A DNA stretch of 64,000 nt, from NCBI GenBank assembly GCA_020634215.1, contig JACKCD010000020.1:1-64000 (forward strand). Reading direction: 5' to 3'. This document shows, in pieces, positions 16,941 through 25,585 of this stretch. Within the stretch, counting starts at the first letter, position 1. Every line of letters starts with the position of its first letter. Source of the DNA: Ardenticatenaceae bacterium. Lineage in GTDB: Bacteria > Chloroflexota > Anaerolineae > Promineifilales > Promineifilaceae. A program made the translations under genes and the position numbers. The notes below the pieces were generated by a model that did not search any database, was not told where the DNA came from, and saw only the letters and a list, made by a program, of their open reading frames with translations.

Positions 16941-17013
16941 TCCAGAATTGAGAATGAGGAATGGAAAATCGAGAATACACCATTAACCATTCTCAATTTC
17001 CATTTCCAATCTT
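16941..17013. repeat. Hairpin of GAATTGAGAATG-type units (copy 1)
   Basis: AGAATTGAGAATGAGGAATGG faces CCATTCTCAATTTCCATTTCC around a short loop near 16975. It lies upstream of the GH172 gene in the 345-base gap 16934-17278. Relatives are at 20046-20126 and 48439-48508. Confidence 0.7.
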
Positions 17014-17063
17014 TCCTTGCTTAATACAGGTTTGTCGTTAATGACTCAGTTTTCGGCCAAAAC

Positions 17064-17151
17064 GTGTCATTTCGACGAGTCTTCGAGGAGAAATCCAGTT
17101 TCCCTTTGCCAATAAGAATTGGATTTCTCGGAGGACCTTGAAATGACACCT
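17064..17151. repeat. Imperfect inverted repeat, TGTCATTTCGA family (copy 2)
   Basis: GTGTCATTTCGACGAG and GAGGAGAAATCCA on the left pair with TGGATTTCTC and CTTGAAATGACAC on the right. It shares its outer ends with 1893-1976 and 21736-21851. It lies between the divergent GH172 and MttB-family genes. Confidence 0.8.
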
Positions 17152-17278
17152 GTATACCTTGCTTTCTTATGGTATTAGTTGTAACGGAAATACTCAAGAA
17201 TGCCATGATTACAATCCCTTTTCCCCTCTTTTACCCATCGCTATACTCACCCTATCTTTTAACCAAATTGGAGACAAC

Positions 17279-18793
17279 ATGGGACGCATACGCACAAGAA
17301 AACGGCCGCGCCAGGATGAAGGCCATGCTGATGAACAGGTTGCCCGCATCACGCAGCCGCTGTGGAATTTACCCCCCTACGAAATTGCCACGGCCGAACA
17401 ACTCCAGCTTATCCACGACAAATCCATGCAAATTCTGGAAGAGGCCGGCATTGCCTTTTACTACGAACCCGCTTTAGAAATCCTTCGCACCCACGGGGTG
17501 AAGGTGGTGGATGAAGTGGCCTATTTCGACCGCCACATGGTGCAGGAATATTTAGCCAAAGCCCCTGCCCAATTTACCTGGTCGGCCCGCAACCCGGAAC
17601 GGGATGTAATCATTGGTGGCAACCACGTCTGTTTTGCCCCTGTTGTTGGCCCCCCCTATGTCATTGACCGTGACCGGGGTCGCCGCAGCAGCACCCACCA
17701 AGACCTGATTAACTTTCTCAAGCTAACGCAAATGTCGCCCTATATGCACAGCAGCGGTGCCGAAATCGTCGTTTCCGGCGACATCCCCATCGAATACCGT
17801 CACTTGGAGCTGATGCGTGCCCATTTTCTTTACAGCGACAAACCAATGATGGGGGTCTACCATACGGGTGCCACCGGGCAAGACAGCATCGACCTTGCCA
17901 ACATTGTTTTTGGCAAGGAGGCAATGGCGCAAAAGCATTATCTCCACTGCATTGTCAACGTCAGCAGCCCGCGCCGCCTTGATGACCGGATGTTGAGCCT
18001 GCTTATTGCCTATGCCAGCCAGAACCAGATTATCAACGTCACCCCGTTTATTTTGTCGGGGGCGATGGGGCCGGTTTCGATTTTGGGGACGGTGGCGCAG
18101 CTAAATGCGGAGGCGTTGGCGGGGATTGTGTTTGCCCAGATGGTGCGCCCCGGCACGCCGTGTGTCTACGGCTCGTTTCAGGCGATTATTGATTTGCAAA
18201 GCGGGGCACCGGTGTTTGGGGCACCGGAAAGCCAGCTTGCGCTGTATCTTAGTGGGCAACTGGCGCGGCATTATGGGCTGCCGTTTCGGGCGGCGGGGGC
18301 GTATGCCAGCTCGAAGCTGATTGATGCTCAGGGAGCGTATGAGAGTGTGATGGCGATGCTGCCGTCGCTGTTTGTGCAGCCGAACTTTGTGCTACATGCG
18401 GCTGGCTGGCTGGAGGCGGGATTAACGGCCGGTTATGAAAAATTCGTGCTGGACTGCGAACTGCTGGGGATGTACCATACCTACATGCGTGGCTTGAACT
18501 GGGATGATGATGAGTGGGCGATGGAAGCCATTTTGCACGAAGTACCGCCGGGCGGCCATCACCTTGGTACCAGCCACACCATGCGCCATTTTCGCACTGC
18601 TTTTTACCGCGCTGGGCTGTTTGATTATGATTCGGGCGAAGCGTGGCTGGCAAACGGTGGCGTAGATTCCTATGAGCGGGCAAGCCGTAAGGTGAAGCAG
18701 CTTTTGCGTGAGTACGAGCAACCCGCGCTTGATCCGGCCATTGATGAAGCCGTGCAAAGCCACATTGAGCGACGCAAGCAAGAGCTAACATAG
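17279..18793 (+). CDS. Trimethylamine methyltransferase (MttB) superfamily protein, non-pyrrolysine type
   Basis: The ATG at 17279 follows GGAGAC with good spacing and gives 504 residues, the usual length. The protein is a TIM barrel that in this superfamily moves a methyl group from a methylated amine to a corrinoid protein. Landmarks are QILEEAGIAFYYEPALEILR near the N-terminus, GAMGPVSILGTVAQLNAEAL in the middle, and HFRTAFYRAGLFD near the C-terminus. The frame has no internal TAG, so it lacks pyrrolysine and belongs with glycine betaine or related methyltransferases. No corrinoid protein or second methyltransferase is adjacent, so partners would be encoded elsewhere. Codon choice resembles the neighbours, but exact palindrome copies are absent from the gene. 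Confidence 0.85.
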   Translation: MGRIRTRKRPRQDEGHADEQVARITQPLWNLPPYEIATAEQLQLIHDKSMQILEEAGIAFYYEPALEILRTHGVKVVDEVAYFDRHMVQEYLAKAPAQFTWSARNPERDVIIGGNHVCFAPVVGPPYVIDRDRGRRSSTHQDLINFLKLTQMSPYMHSSGAEIVVSGDIPIEYRHLELMRAHFLYSDKPMMGVYHTGATGQDSIDLANIVFGKEAMAQKHYLHCIVNVSSPRRLDDRMLSLLIAYASQNQIINVTPFILSGAMGPVSILGTVAQLNAEALAGIVFAQMVRPGTPCVYGSFQAIIDLQSGAPVFGAPESQLALYLSGQLARHYGLPFRAAGAYASSKLIDAQGAYESVMAMLPSLFVQPNFVLHAAGWLEAGLTAGYEKFVLDCELLGMYHTYMRGLNWDDDEWAMEAILHEVPPGGHHLGTSHTMRHFRTAFYRAGLFDYDSGEAWLANGGVDSYERASRKVKQLLREYEQPALDPAIDEAVQSHIERRKQELT

Positions 18794-18875
18794 GGTCGCT
18801 GTTATTTGAAGTGTAATCTACCTTTGTTATCGTTATTGTTTGCAAACCAGACCTTGTCTTTAGGGTAAACAGATT

Positions 18876-20069
18876 TTGAAACGTTTGGATAGACCAACAT
18901 TAGCGGGCATGATCAATCTGCCATTTTTGAACCAGATACCCTATGTAGTTGGTTTATTCGCCGCCTATGTACTAATTAGTTTCCTGGCTTACCGTTTGCG
19001 TGGCTCCACACCAACGTATGAACAAATTGATGCCGCCAGTTTTTTGCTATTGGTGCCTTTTTTTGTTGCGTCATCGTTGTTTGGCTGGAGAGCGGCCGTT
19101 TTCGCTAGTTTTATCATTCCCTTTGCCCGCGTGTTGCTGCTACTGCTGCTGGGCATTGCTGTGCGGCGGCCGGAGCAGTTTGTGCTGCTGGCGTATTTGC
19201 TCATTTCGATGATTGGTATTTTGGTGGGGGGGCTACGGGAGATTAACCTGCGTTTTCAGCGTGAGCTGGAGCGGCGGGTGCAAACGGAGCAAGAACTGCG
19301 GCAGCGTCAAGCGGAGTTGACCGTGGCAAAGAACAAGGCAGAGGCGGCAAACCGCGCCAAAAGCAGCTTTTTAGCCAACATGAGCCATGAGTTACGCACG
19401 CCACTTTCGGCTATCATCGGATATACAGAGCTGATTCATGAGGAGTCTTTGGCGGCTGGTTATATCAGAATTGTCCCGCGTTTGGAAAATATTGGGATTG
19501 CGGCGAATCAGCTTTTGGCGTTGATTAGCAATGTGCTAGATTTGTCCAAGATTGAAGCGGGCAAGATGGAGTTGGATTGGGAAGCGGTTGATTTAGCCAA
19601 GCTGGTGCAGGAGGTTGTGACCACCATCACACCGCTAATGACGTTGCAGGAAAACCAGCTTGTGGTGGAGAACAAGGCCACGACACCTGTGATCATGGCC
19701 GATTTGACCAAGTTGCGGCAAATTTTGCTGAATTTGCTGAATAATGCGGCCAAATTTACCGAAGATGGGGTGGTGACGCTGGTGGTGGAGGAAGAAACGG
19801 CCGTTTCTCCCCCCCATTTCACCTTTGCCATCAGCGACACCGGCATCGGCATGACACCCGGCCAGCTAGATGAGTTGTTTCAACCTTTTCAACAAGCCGA
19901 CTCCTCATTTACCCGCAAATTTGAAGGCACCGGCCTCGGCCTCGCCATCAGCCAAAGCCTGGCGCAAATGATGGGCGGTCGTATTACCGTGCAAAGCCAG
20001 GCCGGTGTCGGCTCCCAATTTACCCTCATCCTGCCGCAAACGAATGGGGAATTGGAAATGGAGAATTGA
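18876..20069 (+). CDS. Membrane histidine kinase with a MASE1-like sensor region
   Basis: A TTG at 18876 or an ATG at 18909 may start this protein of about 390 residues. The N-terminal 120 residues are four or five membrane helices with short loops, like small integral membrane sensor domains; no periplasmic domain is present. A coiled coil (about 125-165) leads to the HisKA domain with the phosphoacceptor in FLANMSHELRTPLSAIIGY. The ATPase has ILLNLLNNAAKF, DTGIGM and GTGLGLAISQ. It lacks a receiver domain and no response regulator is adjacent. The last residues (GELEMEN) and the stop are encoded by the left arm of the intergenic hairpin. A palindrome at 19797 encodes ETAVS at a sharp G-rich to C-rich switch. 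Confidence 0.88.
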   Translation: MKRLDRPTLAGMINLPFLNQIPYVVGLFAAYVLISFLAYRLRGSTPTYEQIDAASFLLLVPFFVASSLFGWRAAVFASFIIPFARVLLLLLLGIAVRRPEQFVLLAYLLISMIGILVGGLREINLRFQRELERRVQTEQELRQRQAELTVAKNKAEAANRAKSSFLANMSHELRTPLSAIIGYTELIHEESLAAGYIRIVPRLENIGIAANQLLALISNVLDLSKIEAGKMELDWEAVDLAKLVQEVVTTITPLMTLQENQLVVENKATTPVIMADLTKLRQILLNLLNNAAKFTEDGVVTLVVEEETAVSPPHFTFAISDTGIGMTPGQLDELFQPFQQADSSFTRKFEGTGLGLAISQSLAQMMGGRITVQSQAGVGSQFTLILPQTNGELEMEN

Positions 20070-20126
20070 GAATTGGGAATGACGCATTCACCATTCCCAA
20101 TTTTTAGTTCCCAATTCTCCATTTTC
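20046..20126. repeat. Hairpin of GGGAATTGAGAAT units between convergent genes (copy 2)
   Basis: GGGGAATTGGAAATGGAGAATTGAG faces its approximate complement ending in CAATTCTCCATTTTC, with CACCATTCCC near the loop. It separates the convergent histidine kinase and fumarase genes and probably terminates both. Confidence 0.8.
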
Positions 20127-21515
20127 TTACAGGTTGCCCACCATCTTGCGCGGCACCACCACTTCGTCAAACTCCTCAGCCGACAAATAGCCCAAGGCCA
20201 GCGTGGCTTCCTTCAGCGTTGTTCCCTCACGGTGCGCCTTTTGGGCAATTTCAGCCGCCTTGTAATAGCCAATCCGCGTATTGAGCGCAGTCACCAGCAT
20301 CAGGCTTTTGTTGACCAGTTCGTCAATCCGCCCCAAATTTGGCTCAATGCCAACGGCGCAGTTGTCGTTGAAGCTTTGGCAGGCATCACCCAGCAGTTGG
20401 GCACTGAGCAGCACGTTGTAGGCCATGACCGGCTTGAAAACATTGAGCTGGAAGTGACCATGCGTACCTGCCACAGAAACGGCCGTATCGTTGCCAATCA
20501 CCTGGGCACAGACCATCGTCAAGGCTTCACACTGCGTCGGGTTGACCTTACCCGGCATAATCGAGCTACCCGGCTCATTTTCCGGCAAAATAATTTCACC
20601 AATGCCGGTGCGTGGCCCGCTTGCCAACAGGCGAATATTGTTGCCGATGTGCATCAAGCTTACTGCCAACCGCTTCAAGCTGCCGCTAATTTCCACCATT
20701 GAGTCATGGGCACTGAGAGCTTCAAATTTGTTGTCGGCAGTGATGAAGGGATGGCCGGATAATTCGGCGATTTGGGTGGCAACGGCTTTGTCGTAGCCAG
20801 GAGGGGTGTTGAGGCCAGTGCCAACGGCCGTTCCTCCCAACGCCAACTCCCGCACCCGCTGCAAACTATCCCGCACCGCCGCCATGCTCTTTGCCAACTG
20901 CGTCGCATAACCGCCAAACTCCTGTCCCAGCGTCAGCGGCGTGGCATCCATCAAATGGGTGCGCCCCGTTTTGACAATCTGCATAAACGCTGTTGACTTG
21001 GCCGCCAACGTGTCGTGCAAAAGCTGCACCTTGGGCAGCGTTTCATCCACAATTTTGCTGTAGGTGGCAATGTGCATCGCTGTGGGAAAAGTGTCGTTGG
21101 AGCTTTGGCTTTTGTTGACATCATCATTGGCTTTCACCAGCTTTTCGTGGCGAAAGTCTGCACCCAAAATTTCGGTAGCACGGTTGGCAATCACTTCATT
21201 GAGGTTCATGTTACTTTGCGTGCCCGACCCCGTTTGCCACACCACCAGCGGAAACTGGTCATCGAGCTTGCCCGCCAAAATTTCGTCACACGCCTCGGCA
21301 ATGGCGTTGGCTTTTTCTGTGGAAAAGTTTGCCAGCTCCACGTTGGTCAATGCTGCCGCCTTCTTCAAAATGGCAAACGCCCGCACAATTTCAATCGGCA
21401 TCCGCTGCCCACCAATGCGGAAGTTTTCCAGGCTGCGCTGGGTTTGGGCACCCCAATATTTATCGTCAGGTACCTGAATTTCGCCCATTGTGTCTTTTTC
21501 AATTCTATAGTTCAT
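20127..21515 (-). CDS. fumC: Class II fumarate hydratase
   Basis: Starting at the ATG at 21515 (behind GAGGTG) the protein has 462 residues, matching FumC. It interconverts fumarate and malate in the TCA cycle as a cytosolic tetramer without iron. Motifs include YWGAQTQRSLENF near the N-terminus, QTGSGTQSNMN, the fumarase/aspartase signature GSSIMPGKVNPTQCE, whose serine loop carries the catalytic base, and RTHLMDATPLTLGQEF with the active-site histidine. It is a single-gene unit, convergent with the histidine kinase. Palindrome 20823 lies in codons for GGTAVGTG and sits at a clear skew switch although the gene is on the minus strand. Aspartase is less likely given the RIGGQRMP and overall FumC-like strings. 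Confidence 0.95.
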   Translation of the reverse strand: MNYRIEKDTMGEIQVPDDKYWGAQTQRSLENFRIGGQRMPIEIVRAFAILKKAAALTNVELANFSTEKANAIAEACDEILAGKLDDQFPLVVWQTGSGTQSNMNLNEVIANRATEILGADFRHEKLVKANDDVNKSQSSNDTFPTAMHIATYSKIVDETLPKVQLLHDTLAAKSTAFMQIVKTGRTHLMDATPLTLGQEFGGYATQLAKSMAAVRDSLQRVRELALGGTAVGTGLNTPPGYDKAVATQIAELSGHPFITADNKFEALSAHDSMVEISGSLKRLAVSLMHIGNNIRLLASGPRTGIGEIILPENEPGSSIMPGKVNPTQCEALTMVCAQVIGNDTAVSVAGTHGHFQLNVFKPVMAYNVLLSAQLLGDACQSFNDNCAVGIEPNLGRIDELVNKSLMLVTALNTRIGYYKAAEIAQKAHREGTTLKEATLALGYLSAEEFDEVVVPRKMVGNL

Positions 21516-21735
21516 GCAACACCTCGTTTTTTGATAGGATTTACAGGATGAAGTTGCGTGCAAATCCTGCTGAATTGTTTTGGCTATCGGCTTAGACGTA
21601 TCTATTGTACCGCAAGGGGCAAACGGCCGTTAATGCTTTCTGCTAAACTGCGATTGCCCTGCTCGGTGAGCGGGGGAGCATTTCAGTTTTGGGGCATTGA
21701 TAAACTCACCTCTCCGCAAGCCAATTTCTCAGCCA

Positions 21736-21851
21736 AGAATTGTCATTTCGACCCTTCGGCAGCCTCAGGGCAGGCTCATGTCTTCGAGGAGAAATCCTGC
21801 TCAAATGGCGGCTATGAGAACGGGATTTCTCGGAGGACCTCGAAATGACAC
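21736..21851. repeat. Inverted repeat, TGTCATTTCGA family (copy 3, longest)
   Basis: TGTCATTTCGA at the left pairs with TCGAAATGACA at the right; GAGGAGAAATCC pairs with GGATTTCTC inside. An extra left segment reads CCTTCGGCAGCCTCAGGGC. It lies in the 458-base gene-free stretch 21516-21973, which also holds one palindrome (about 21621) and half of a CAGGATT-type arm near 21535. Confidence 0.8.
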
Positions 21852-21937
21852 TGGATTTCCCATCTACGCAGTTAAAGATTAGGTCAAACTTGTTAAGTTT
21901 GCCCCCAAACTGAAATACACCCGTGAGCGGTAAATGG

Positions 21938-21966
21938 TTGACAGAGTGTCGTAAGTTCTCCACAAT
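21938..21966 (+). promoter_or_regulatory. Promoter TTGACA-17-CACAAT next to a start codon
   Basis: A perfect -35 box (21938-21943), 17-base spacer and CACAAT (21961-21966) place transcription start at about the ATG at 21974, seven bases beyond the -10. No ribosome binding site is visible, so the message would be leaderless. Confidence 0.5.
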
Positions 21967-21973
21967 TCAGCCC

Positions 21974-23101
21974 ATGCGAACAAGAATCGGGTATTTATTT
22001 GGTTGCTTGCTGTTGAGTTTTTTGCTGGGTTGCCAACAGGTGGGAGCAAAAGATAGCGCGTCGGGGGAAGAAACGGCCGTTTCTTCCCCCACAATTACAT
22101 CCCTATTACCTACTGCTACCCCCCTTGTCGTTGCTGCTGCCTCCCAAGCAACCGCCTACCCCGCGCCGGAACTGCCCACAGCCTACCCCAGCCAGCCAAC
22201 CTTTCAGGTGCAAATTCAGCCGGCCGCTACCCCATTGCCCGCGTCAGCAGTTCCCGTTTACGGCTATCGCATCCTGAACGAATATCCCCACGACTCAGCC
22301 GCCTTTACGCAAGGACTAATCTACATCGGCGACGATATTTTGCTGGAAGGAACGGGGCAGCGTGGTGCCTCATCACTGCGGCGCGTGGTTTTGCCAACGG
22401 GGGAAGTGGTGCAGCAGCATGATTTGGCGCAGGAATTTTTTGGCGAAGGAATTGCGCTGTGGCAAGACAAGATCATTCAGCTTACATGGCAGTCGCAAAC
22501 CGGGTTTGTTTATGATGCTACCAGCTTTGCCGAGCTTGCCCGCTTTCGCTACCCCACCGAGGGGTGGGGGATTACCCACGACGGCACGAAGCTGATTATG
22601 AGCGATGGCAGTGATACGCTCTATTTTTGGAACCCGGAGACGCTGGCAGAAACGGGGCGGGTGGCGGTGTTTGACGATAATGGGCCGGTCGTGCGGCTGA
22701 ATGAGCTGGAATATATCAATGGAGAGGTGTGGGCCAACATTTGGCAGACGGACAGGATTGCCCGTATTGACCCGGCTACGGGCGCGGTGGTGGGCTGGGT
22801 TGATCTGACCGGTCTCCTGAGTGCGGCCGACCGGCAGCAGCGGGTGGATGTGCTGAATGGGATTGCCTGGGATGAGGAAAACGGCCGTTTATTTGTCACC
22901 GGCAAATGGTGGCCCAAGCTGTTTGAAATCGAACTGGTGACGGATCTAAGTGACAATCAATCGGACGCAGATTTGCCTGATTATCAGGAAGATCAGGTCA
23001 ATCTGCGTCCTATTTTCTTACCACCGACCGATCCGAAACCCATTCAGCATAGGGAGCCATTGTCAAATGAGCGAGAGCGAGTAGAACAGAATCATAGTTG
23101 A
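21974..23101 (+). CDS. Glutaminyl-peptide cyclotransferase (PF05096 type), lipoprotein
   Basis: The 375-residue protein begins with a lipoprotein signal peptide ending in LLSFLLGCQQ, so it should be anchored on the outside of the membrane. A Thr/Pro/Ala-rich linker follows to about residue 90. The catalytic part is the five-bladed propeller of plant- and bacterial-type glutamine cyclotransferases: YPHDSAAFTQGLIY, GTGQRGASSLRRV, EFFGEGIALW, EGWGITHDG, and GIAWDEENGRLFVTGKWWPKLFEI. It cyclises N-terminal glutamine to pyroglutamate on exported peptides. After the normal family end (KLFEIELV) there are about 50 extra residues that overlap the tail of the leftward gene by 92 bases and span a hairpin, probably an extension from loss of an earlier stop. 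Confidence 0.88.
   Translation: MRTRIGYLFGCLLLSFLLGCQQVGAKDSASGEETAVSSPTITSLLPTATPLVVAAASQATAYPAPELPTAYPSQPTFQVQIQPAATPLPASAVPVYGYRILNEYPHDSAAFTQGLIYIGDDILLEGTGQRGASSLRRVVLPTGEVVQQHDLAQEFFGEGIALWQDKIIQLTWQSQTGFVYDATSFAELARFRYPTEGWGITHDGTKLIMSDGSDTLYFWNPETLAETGRVAVFDDNGPVVRLNELEYINGEVWANIWQTDRIARIDPATGAVVGWVDLTGLLSAADRQQRVDVLNGIAWDEENGRLFVTGKWWPKLFEIELVTDLSDNQSDADLPDYQEDQVNLRPIFLPPTDPKPIQHREPLSNERERVEQNHS
22963..23010. terminator. Hairpin within overlapping 3' ends of convergent genes
   Basis: GGACGCAGATT (22963-22973) pairs with 23000-23010, and CCTGAT/ATCAGG pair inside. TATTTTCTTA follows on the right. It coincides with the stop codon of the leftward membrane protein, so it probably terminates that gene and may also act rightward. 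Confidence 0.6.
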
Positions 23102-24110
23102 CGCGCCACCCGGCGAAATCGGCCCAGGTGCGGTTGCGGTCAGCGTAGAGCGGCACGCCCTGCGCTTCCAGCGTGGCGCACAGCGCATCATACTCCTCGC
23201 GGCTGATGCTGATGGGGTCGGTGGGGGCGGGGTTGTCGTTGTAGGGGATGCCAAAGAAACCGGCGATGTGGCGCAGGGTGATAAAGCCGGAGCGAATGCA
23301 GAAGGCGGCCTGTGGCGTGTATTCGGTGTCTACGGTGGAGAGAATAAAGGCGGCAGAGTCGAGTGCGTTGCCAGCCGCTACCACCCAAGAGCGGTCGGGA
23401 CGAGGGGAGCGGAAAAAGGCGAGCGGAGCCAGAGAAGTATGGCTTTCTTCCAACTCAGCAAACCACGTTTGCCACCCCAACCACACATCGCGCAGCCGGT
23501 GGAGTTCGTTGGTGCGGTGGGAGCGGGCGATCATTTCAGCCACGGAGGGAGGCGACCCGGCGCGGGTTTCCCACATAGCAACGGCCGTTTCTCGTTTGGC
23601 AAAGGCGGCATACATCGTGGGCAAATAGGCAATCAGCAGCGCCACCAAGATCAGCCCAATCATCGCCTCGGAAAACTCAACCGCCTTGAACAGCCAGCCG
23701 TCATGTGAAGCATAGCCCAAGGTGAGGAGTGAGGAGCCGCTGAGGGTGAAAACGGCCGTTAATGGCTGCGGCTCCAGCCCCCAAAAGATGCCCATATACC
23801 CTACCAACACCAAGACCAGCAGTACCACCGGCAGCACAAACAGCGTCAGCGGCGCAAACATCGCCATGATTTGGTCGCGCTGTTCATAGCCGGCGCGGCG
23901 ACCACGCAGCATAAAAAAAGTGCCGACAGCCTGAAAGACAAGCCGCGTGAGCCAAACGTTAACCCCACGTGGCAAAATAAACGTTTTGATGGCTGAATTG
24001 AGCGTAAACCCAACCAACAAGACACCCATTACGCAGACCAATAATCGCAAGCTGATGAAAAACATGCCTACCATAGAATTCTGTGTCAACATCGCTGCTG
24101 GCATCGCAGA
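23010..24110 (-). CDS. Membrane protein with a potassium-channel-like pore loop
   Basis: The start is uncertain; an ATG at 24110 is chosen because the hydrophobic N-terminus follows directly, while an open frame extends to 24161. About 366 residues. Helices are evident near residues 14-36, 78-105 and 140-165. Between the last two lies SGSSLLTLGYASHDGW, which resembles the pore loop of two-helix potassium channels (TxGYGD) but with YAS in place of YGD. The C-terminal half (170-366) is soluble and predicted cytoplasmic, with no domain that I recognise. It may be a divergent ion channel or an uncharacterised family. Its 3' end overlaps the rightward cyclotransferase gene by 92 bases. Confidence 0.65.
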   Translation of the reverse strand, partial: SAMPAAMLTQNSMVGMFFISLRLLVCVMGVLLVGFTLNSAIKTFILPRGVNVWLTRLVFQAVGTFFMLRGRRAGYEQRDQIMAMFAPLTLFVLPVVLLVLVLVGYMGIFWGLEPQPLTAVFTLSGSSLLTLGYASHDGWLFKAVEFSEAMIGLILVALLIAYLPTMYAAFAKRETAVAMWETRAGSPPSVAEMIARSHRTNELHRLRDVWLGWQTWFAELEESHTSLAPLAFFRSPRPDRSWVVAAGNALDSAAFILSTVDTEYTPQAAFCIRSGFITLRHIAGFFGIPYNDNPAPTDPISISREEYDALCATLEAQGVPLYADRNRTWADFAGWRVNYDSVLLALAHLTMAPYAEWVSDRSVVRK

Positions 24111-24118
24111 AGAAAAGT

Positions 24119-24180
24119 AGGGTGTGGGGAGTAGGGTGTATGAACCTTCATCACTCCCCACTCCCCACTCCCCACTCCCT
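24119..24180. repeat. Hairpin of GGGGAGT/ACTCCCC units
   Basis: GGGTGTGGGGAGTAGGGTGT faces four CACTCCCC/CTCCCCA units. It lies between the acyl-CoA dehydrogenase stop and the next leftward start and shows the usual purine-left, pyrimidine-right polarity. Confidence 0.75.
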
Positions 24181-25324
24181 ACGCCGCCCGCCTCTCCACC
24201 GCCGCAATTGCCGCCCGCCCCACCAATTCCAGTGCCGTGTCCCCCGCCGGGGGCTGCATTGCTCCCGCCCGCACATCGCGGAAAAACCGTTCCAGCGGCA
24301 GAGCCTTGGTGATGGAGGTTCCCCCAGCAATTTGCAGTGCCTGATCCGTCACCTTGTTGGCCGTTTCCGTCACCACCGTTTTTGCCGCCGCAATCCGCGC
24401 CACCATCTGCGGCCGATCCTCATCCCGCTCTGTCCACTCCGCCGCCACCTCAAACAGCAGCGCCCGCGCCGCCTGTAGGGCGATGTCAATCTCCCCAATT
24501 TGCCGCTGGATTTTGGGCAGCATGGCGATGGGTTTGCCCAGTGCCGTCGGCACCCGTTCCAGGGCGTAGCGGATGACGTGGTGACGAGCCGCCATGGCCG
24601 CTCCCAGGTAGATGGTGGACATGACCAGCGGGAACCAGACGTTGGCCGCCGGTTTGCTTTCCCCACGCCCAATCAGGTACTCATCGGGGATGTGGACATT
24701 TTCAAAAAAGACATCGTGGCTGTCGCTGGCGCGTAGGCTGAGTGAATCGCTCCACGTTTCTTCCCAGCGCACGCCCGGCATCTCTTGCCGCACCAGCACG
24801 TCCCCCACTTCCCCTTCCACAGCCACGCGGACAAGCATGTGGGTGAGGTGGATGCCGCCGGTTGACCACGTTTTGTGACCGTTGACCAGCCAGCCGCCGT
24901 CGGGATGGCGGCTGGCGGTTGAGGCGGGCAAGCCGCCACGCGACGGGCTGCCCATCGCCGGTTCGCTGGCGATGGCGTTGAAAATGGCTCCTTGCGCCGC
25001 CTCGCGGCAAAATTGGGCGTAGGTTTCTTCGCGCCAACTGCGCGTTTCCCGCTGGTGGCCGAAGACGTGCATTTGCATCCCCACCACCATGGCGGTGGAG
25101 GTGCTGCCCTGTGAAAGCTCCAAATGGGCGGCCAGGCAGTCGTGGAGCGACAGCCCCGCGCCGCCAAATTCGGCGGGGACGCTGATGCCGAGGTAGCCCG
25201 ACTGTTTGAGGGCGTTGATGTCTTCAACGGGGAGTTTGCCGATGCGGTCGGCTTCATCGGCTCGTGTGGCAAAGTCGGCGGCCAGTTGGCGAGCCAGGGT
25301 GATCATGTTTTCGCGGTTGCTCAT
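24179..25324 (-). CDS. Acyl-CoA dehydrogenase-family flavoprotein
   Basis: From the ATG at 25324 the protein has 381 residues, typical of the family. The three-domain fold is recognisable: an N-terminal helical part with LGISVPAEFGGAGLSLHDC, a middle beta domain with AIASEPAMGSPSRGG and GWLVNGHKTWSTGG, and a C-terminal helical bundle with IGEIDIALQAARALLFEV and IAGGTSITKALPLERFFRDVR. It should bind FAD and oxidise an acyl-CoA or a related substrate; the group with this C-terminal domain also includes flavin-dependent monooxygenases such as DszC, so a hydroxylase role is possible. It has no electron-transfer flavoprotein neighbour. A second, different acyl-CoA dehydrogenase lies at 39020-40177. 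Confidence 0.85.
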   Translation of the reverse strand: MSNRENMITLARQLAADFATRADEADRIGKLPVEDINALKQSGYLGISVPAEFGGAGLSLHDCLAAHLELSQGSTSTAMVVGMQMHVFGHQRETRSWREETYAQFCREAAQGAIFNAIASEPAMGSPSRGGLPASTASRHPDGGWLVNGHKTWSTGGIHLTHMLVRVAVEGEVGDVLVRQEMPGVRWEETWSDSLSLRASDSHDVFFENVHIPDEYLIGRGESKPAANVWFPLVMSTIYLGAAMAARHHVIRYALERVPTALGKPIAMLPKIQRQIGEIDIALQAARALLFEVAAEWTERDEDRPQMVARIAAAKTVVTETANKVTDQALQIAGGTSITKALPLERFFRDVRAGAMQPPAGDTALELVGRAAIAAVERRAA

Positions 25325-25585
25325 GTGTTGTGTGCCTTTCTCTTGTTGGTTTCGCAAAACATTGTAGCGGTAAACAATACCCTTGCCCACCTTCTGGCGT
25401 GTGGGAACGAGCGAAAGGGTGCGGAGATACGGCCGTTTGTTTGGGCAAAGGCCAATCTGCACCGTTTCGCTCTGGTGTAGTTGGCGACGTGCTCAGATTA
25501 TGCCAAATGGGTGGTCTGTCTGTACAATGGCATAGATGCAGGTTCAGGGTAATAAATTAGGAAGTTTTGCAAGAATCCCGAATCA

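Noticed and set aside
17279..18793. Pyrrolysine-containing MttB
   Set aside because: No in-frame TAG is present in the active-site region; the frame is continuous.
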